Source: Candidatus Dormiibacterota bacterium (lineage in GTDB: Bacteria; Chloroflexota; Dormibacteria; UBA8260; Bog-877). From it: 7,138 nucleotides of DNA. Below are positions 6,702 to 7,138 of the stretch, in pieces. The DNA is taken from assembly GCA_003164475.1 (NCBI GenBank), contig PLTL01000256.1, positions 1,172-8,309 on the forward strand. The letters run 5' to 3'. The translations under genes and the position numbers were made by a program. Every line of letters starts with the position of its first letter. The first letter of the stretch is position 1. The notes beneath the pieces were generated by a model that worked only from the letters and a program-made list of their open reading frames with translations, had not been told where the DNA came from and did no database searches.

Positions 6702-7118
6702 ATGAATGAAGAGGCACTGTTTACTTATCTGGAGAGAACAACCAAGAAGAATCAACTGCTGTGGACCTGTGAGGTTGAGCATCTGGGAAACGGGCTCAAT
6801 ACGAGGCTCACAACAGCATTTCAACTCGCCGACAGGTACATCATCGTGGTGGTAATGGCCCACAAGAAGAGCACCGGCGGGACCGATTCCTATTCGCTGC
6901 GGGCGGATAGCGATGACCTGAGCCTGGCGAGTGTCAATAACAAGGAGAAGTCCCAGCTGCGGGACCTGTATGAATTCGTCTATCACCATACGGTGGAAGT
7001 GATCAAGGCCAGATTCTCGGTGTCCGCTGCTGCCGCCATCGCTGAAAGGGCCAAGCAGGCCAGGGAGAACCTGGTCAGGGAGGCCTTCGACGAGGCGATC
7101 GCCGGCGTAATGCGCTAG
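6702..7118 (+). CDS. Unrecognised 138-aa protein of low G+C, next to a possible IS end
   Basis: I do not recognise the family. The sequence looks like a genuine folded cytoplasmic protein: an N-terminal helix (M-N-E-E-A-L-F-T-Y-L-E), a strand-like R-Y-I-I-V-V-V-M (45-52), a polar middle (S-T-G-G-T-D-S-Y-S-L-R), then helices with R-D-L-Y-E-F-V-Y-H-H-T-V-E-V-I-K and an Ala/Glu/Arg-rich C-terminus likely to be helical or coiled. There is no signal peptide or membrane helix. Codon use differs sharply from the neighbours: the first 60 nt are about 40% G+C, with AGA, AAT, TTT and TAT codons that the operon genes rarely use. This suggests horizontal acquisition. The TAG stop coincides with the start of an IS-like terminus (from about 7116), so the original protein may have been longer and cut by an insertion. 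Start supported by GGGAGAAGGA. Confidence 0.75.
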   Translation: MNEEALFTYLERTTKKNQLLWTCEVEHLGNGLNTRLTTAFQLADRYIIVVVMAHKKSTGGTDSYSLRADSDDLSLASVNNKEKSQLRDLYEFVYHHTVEVIKARFSVSAAAAIAERAKQARENLVREAFDEAIAGVMR

Positions 7119-7138
7119 TGTCCCGTCACAGAAATGAC
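7116..7138. mobile_element. Possible terminal inverted repeat of an insertion sequence (IS630-like), cut by window end
   Basis: The window closes with TA followed by GTGTCCCGTCAC and then AGAAATGAC. The run TAGTGTCCCGTCAC resembles ends I associate with IS elements that insert at TA dinucleotides (IS630/Tc1-mariner type); this is recollection, not a search. It abuts the 138-aa gene so that TA plus the first G of the element would make the TAG stop. No transposase or second end is in view, and GTCA/TGAC within 7125-7138 forms a small palindrome that could instead be incidental. Confidence 0.35.

Noticed and set aside
6197..6703. 168-aa minus-strand frame
   Set aside because: It is a near-exact antisense of the 6199-6705 frame, with no domain or ribosome site and a Gly/Arg/Ala-rich composition.
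6314..6709. 131-aa plus-strand frame with a protein-like last 30 residues
   Set aside because: The tail (D-V-I-A-T-A-P-G-N-T-A-D-P-A-V) looks plausible and G/C-ending, but the upstream portion is Arg/Pro low-complexity, no ribosome site precedes the ATG, and it would overlap the better-supported 6702 gene start.
6585..6989. 134-aa minus-strand frame over the 138-aa gene
   Set aside because: The plus-strand gene has a good ribosome site and balanced amino-acid composition. The minus-strand product has odd Cys/Pro runs and no start signals.

Overview
The window is about 70% G+C apart from its last gene. It has long open frames on both strands, G/C-ending codons, GTG and TTG starts, 4-nt translational overlaps, and at least one probably leaderless promoter. 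This points to a high-GC lineage of the Actinomycetota/Dormibacterota/Chloroflexota kind. The two minus-strand genes at the left look like a pair I associate with such genomes. No rRNA or tRNA gene is visible, so this placement is inferred from composition and gene content only.

Layout. (1) Positions 1-711, minus strand: a 133-aa hypothetical protein coupled by TGATG to a protein cut by the window edge that carries a YbjQ/heavy-metal-binding-like segment. (2) Positions 712-788: a divergent promoter region in which nearly identical TATATT boxes face outward as an imperfect inverted repeat. (3) Positions 789-5673, plus strand: a 14-TM DHA2-type MFS exporter, a 60-nt gap that could fold over the next start codon, then three tightly coupled genes (MscS-type channel, metallo-beta-lactamase-fold hydrolase, aldehyde dehydrogenase of the succinate-semialdehyde type). 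The last three overlap as TTGA and GTGA, so they are almost certainly one operon; the exporter may be part of it. (4) Positions 5674-6701: about 1 kb with no convincing gene. (5) Positions 6702-7118: an unrecognised 138-aa protein of much lower G+C. It ends at a TAG followed directly by a sequence that looks like the start of an insertion-sequence terminal repeat at the window edge.

How the genes may work together. A drug/metabolite exporter and a mechanosensitive channel sit beside two soluble enzymes that could handle a thioester or hydroxyacyl compound and an aldehyde. That suits a small stress, detoxification or osmolyte module, but no substrate can be read from the sequence. I see no convincing evidence of a new defence system, CRISPR array or RNA element. 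The right end (gene-poor, composition shift, possible IS end) is the part most likely to be accessory.
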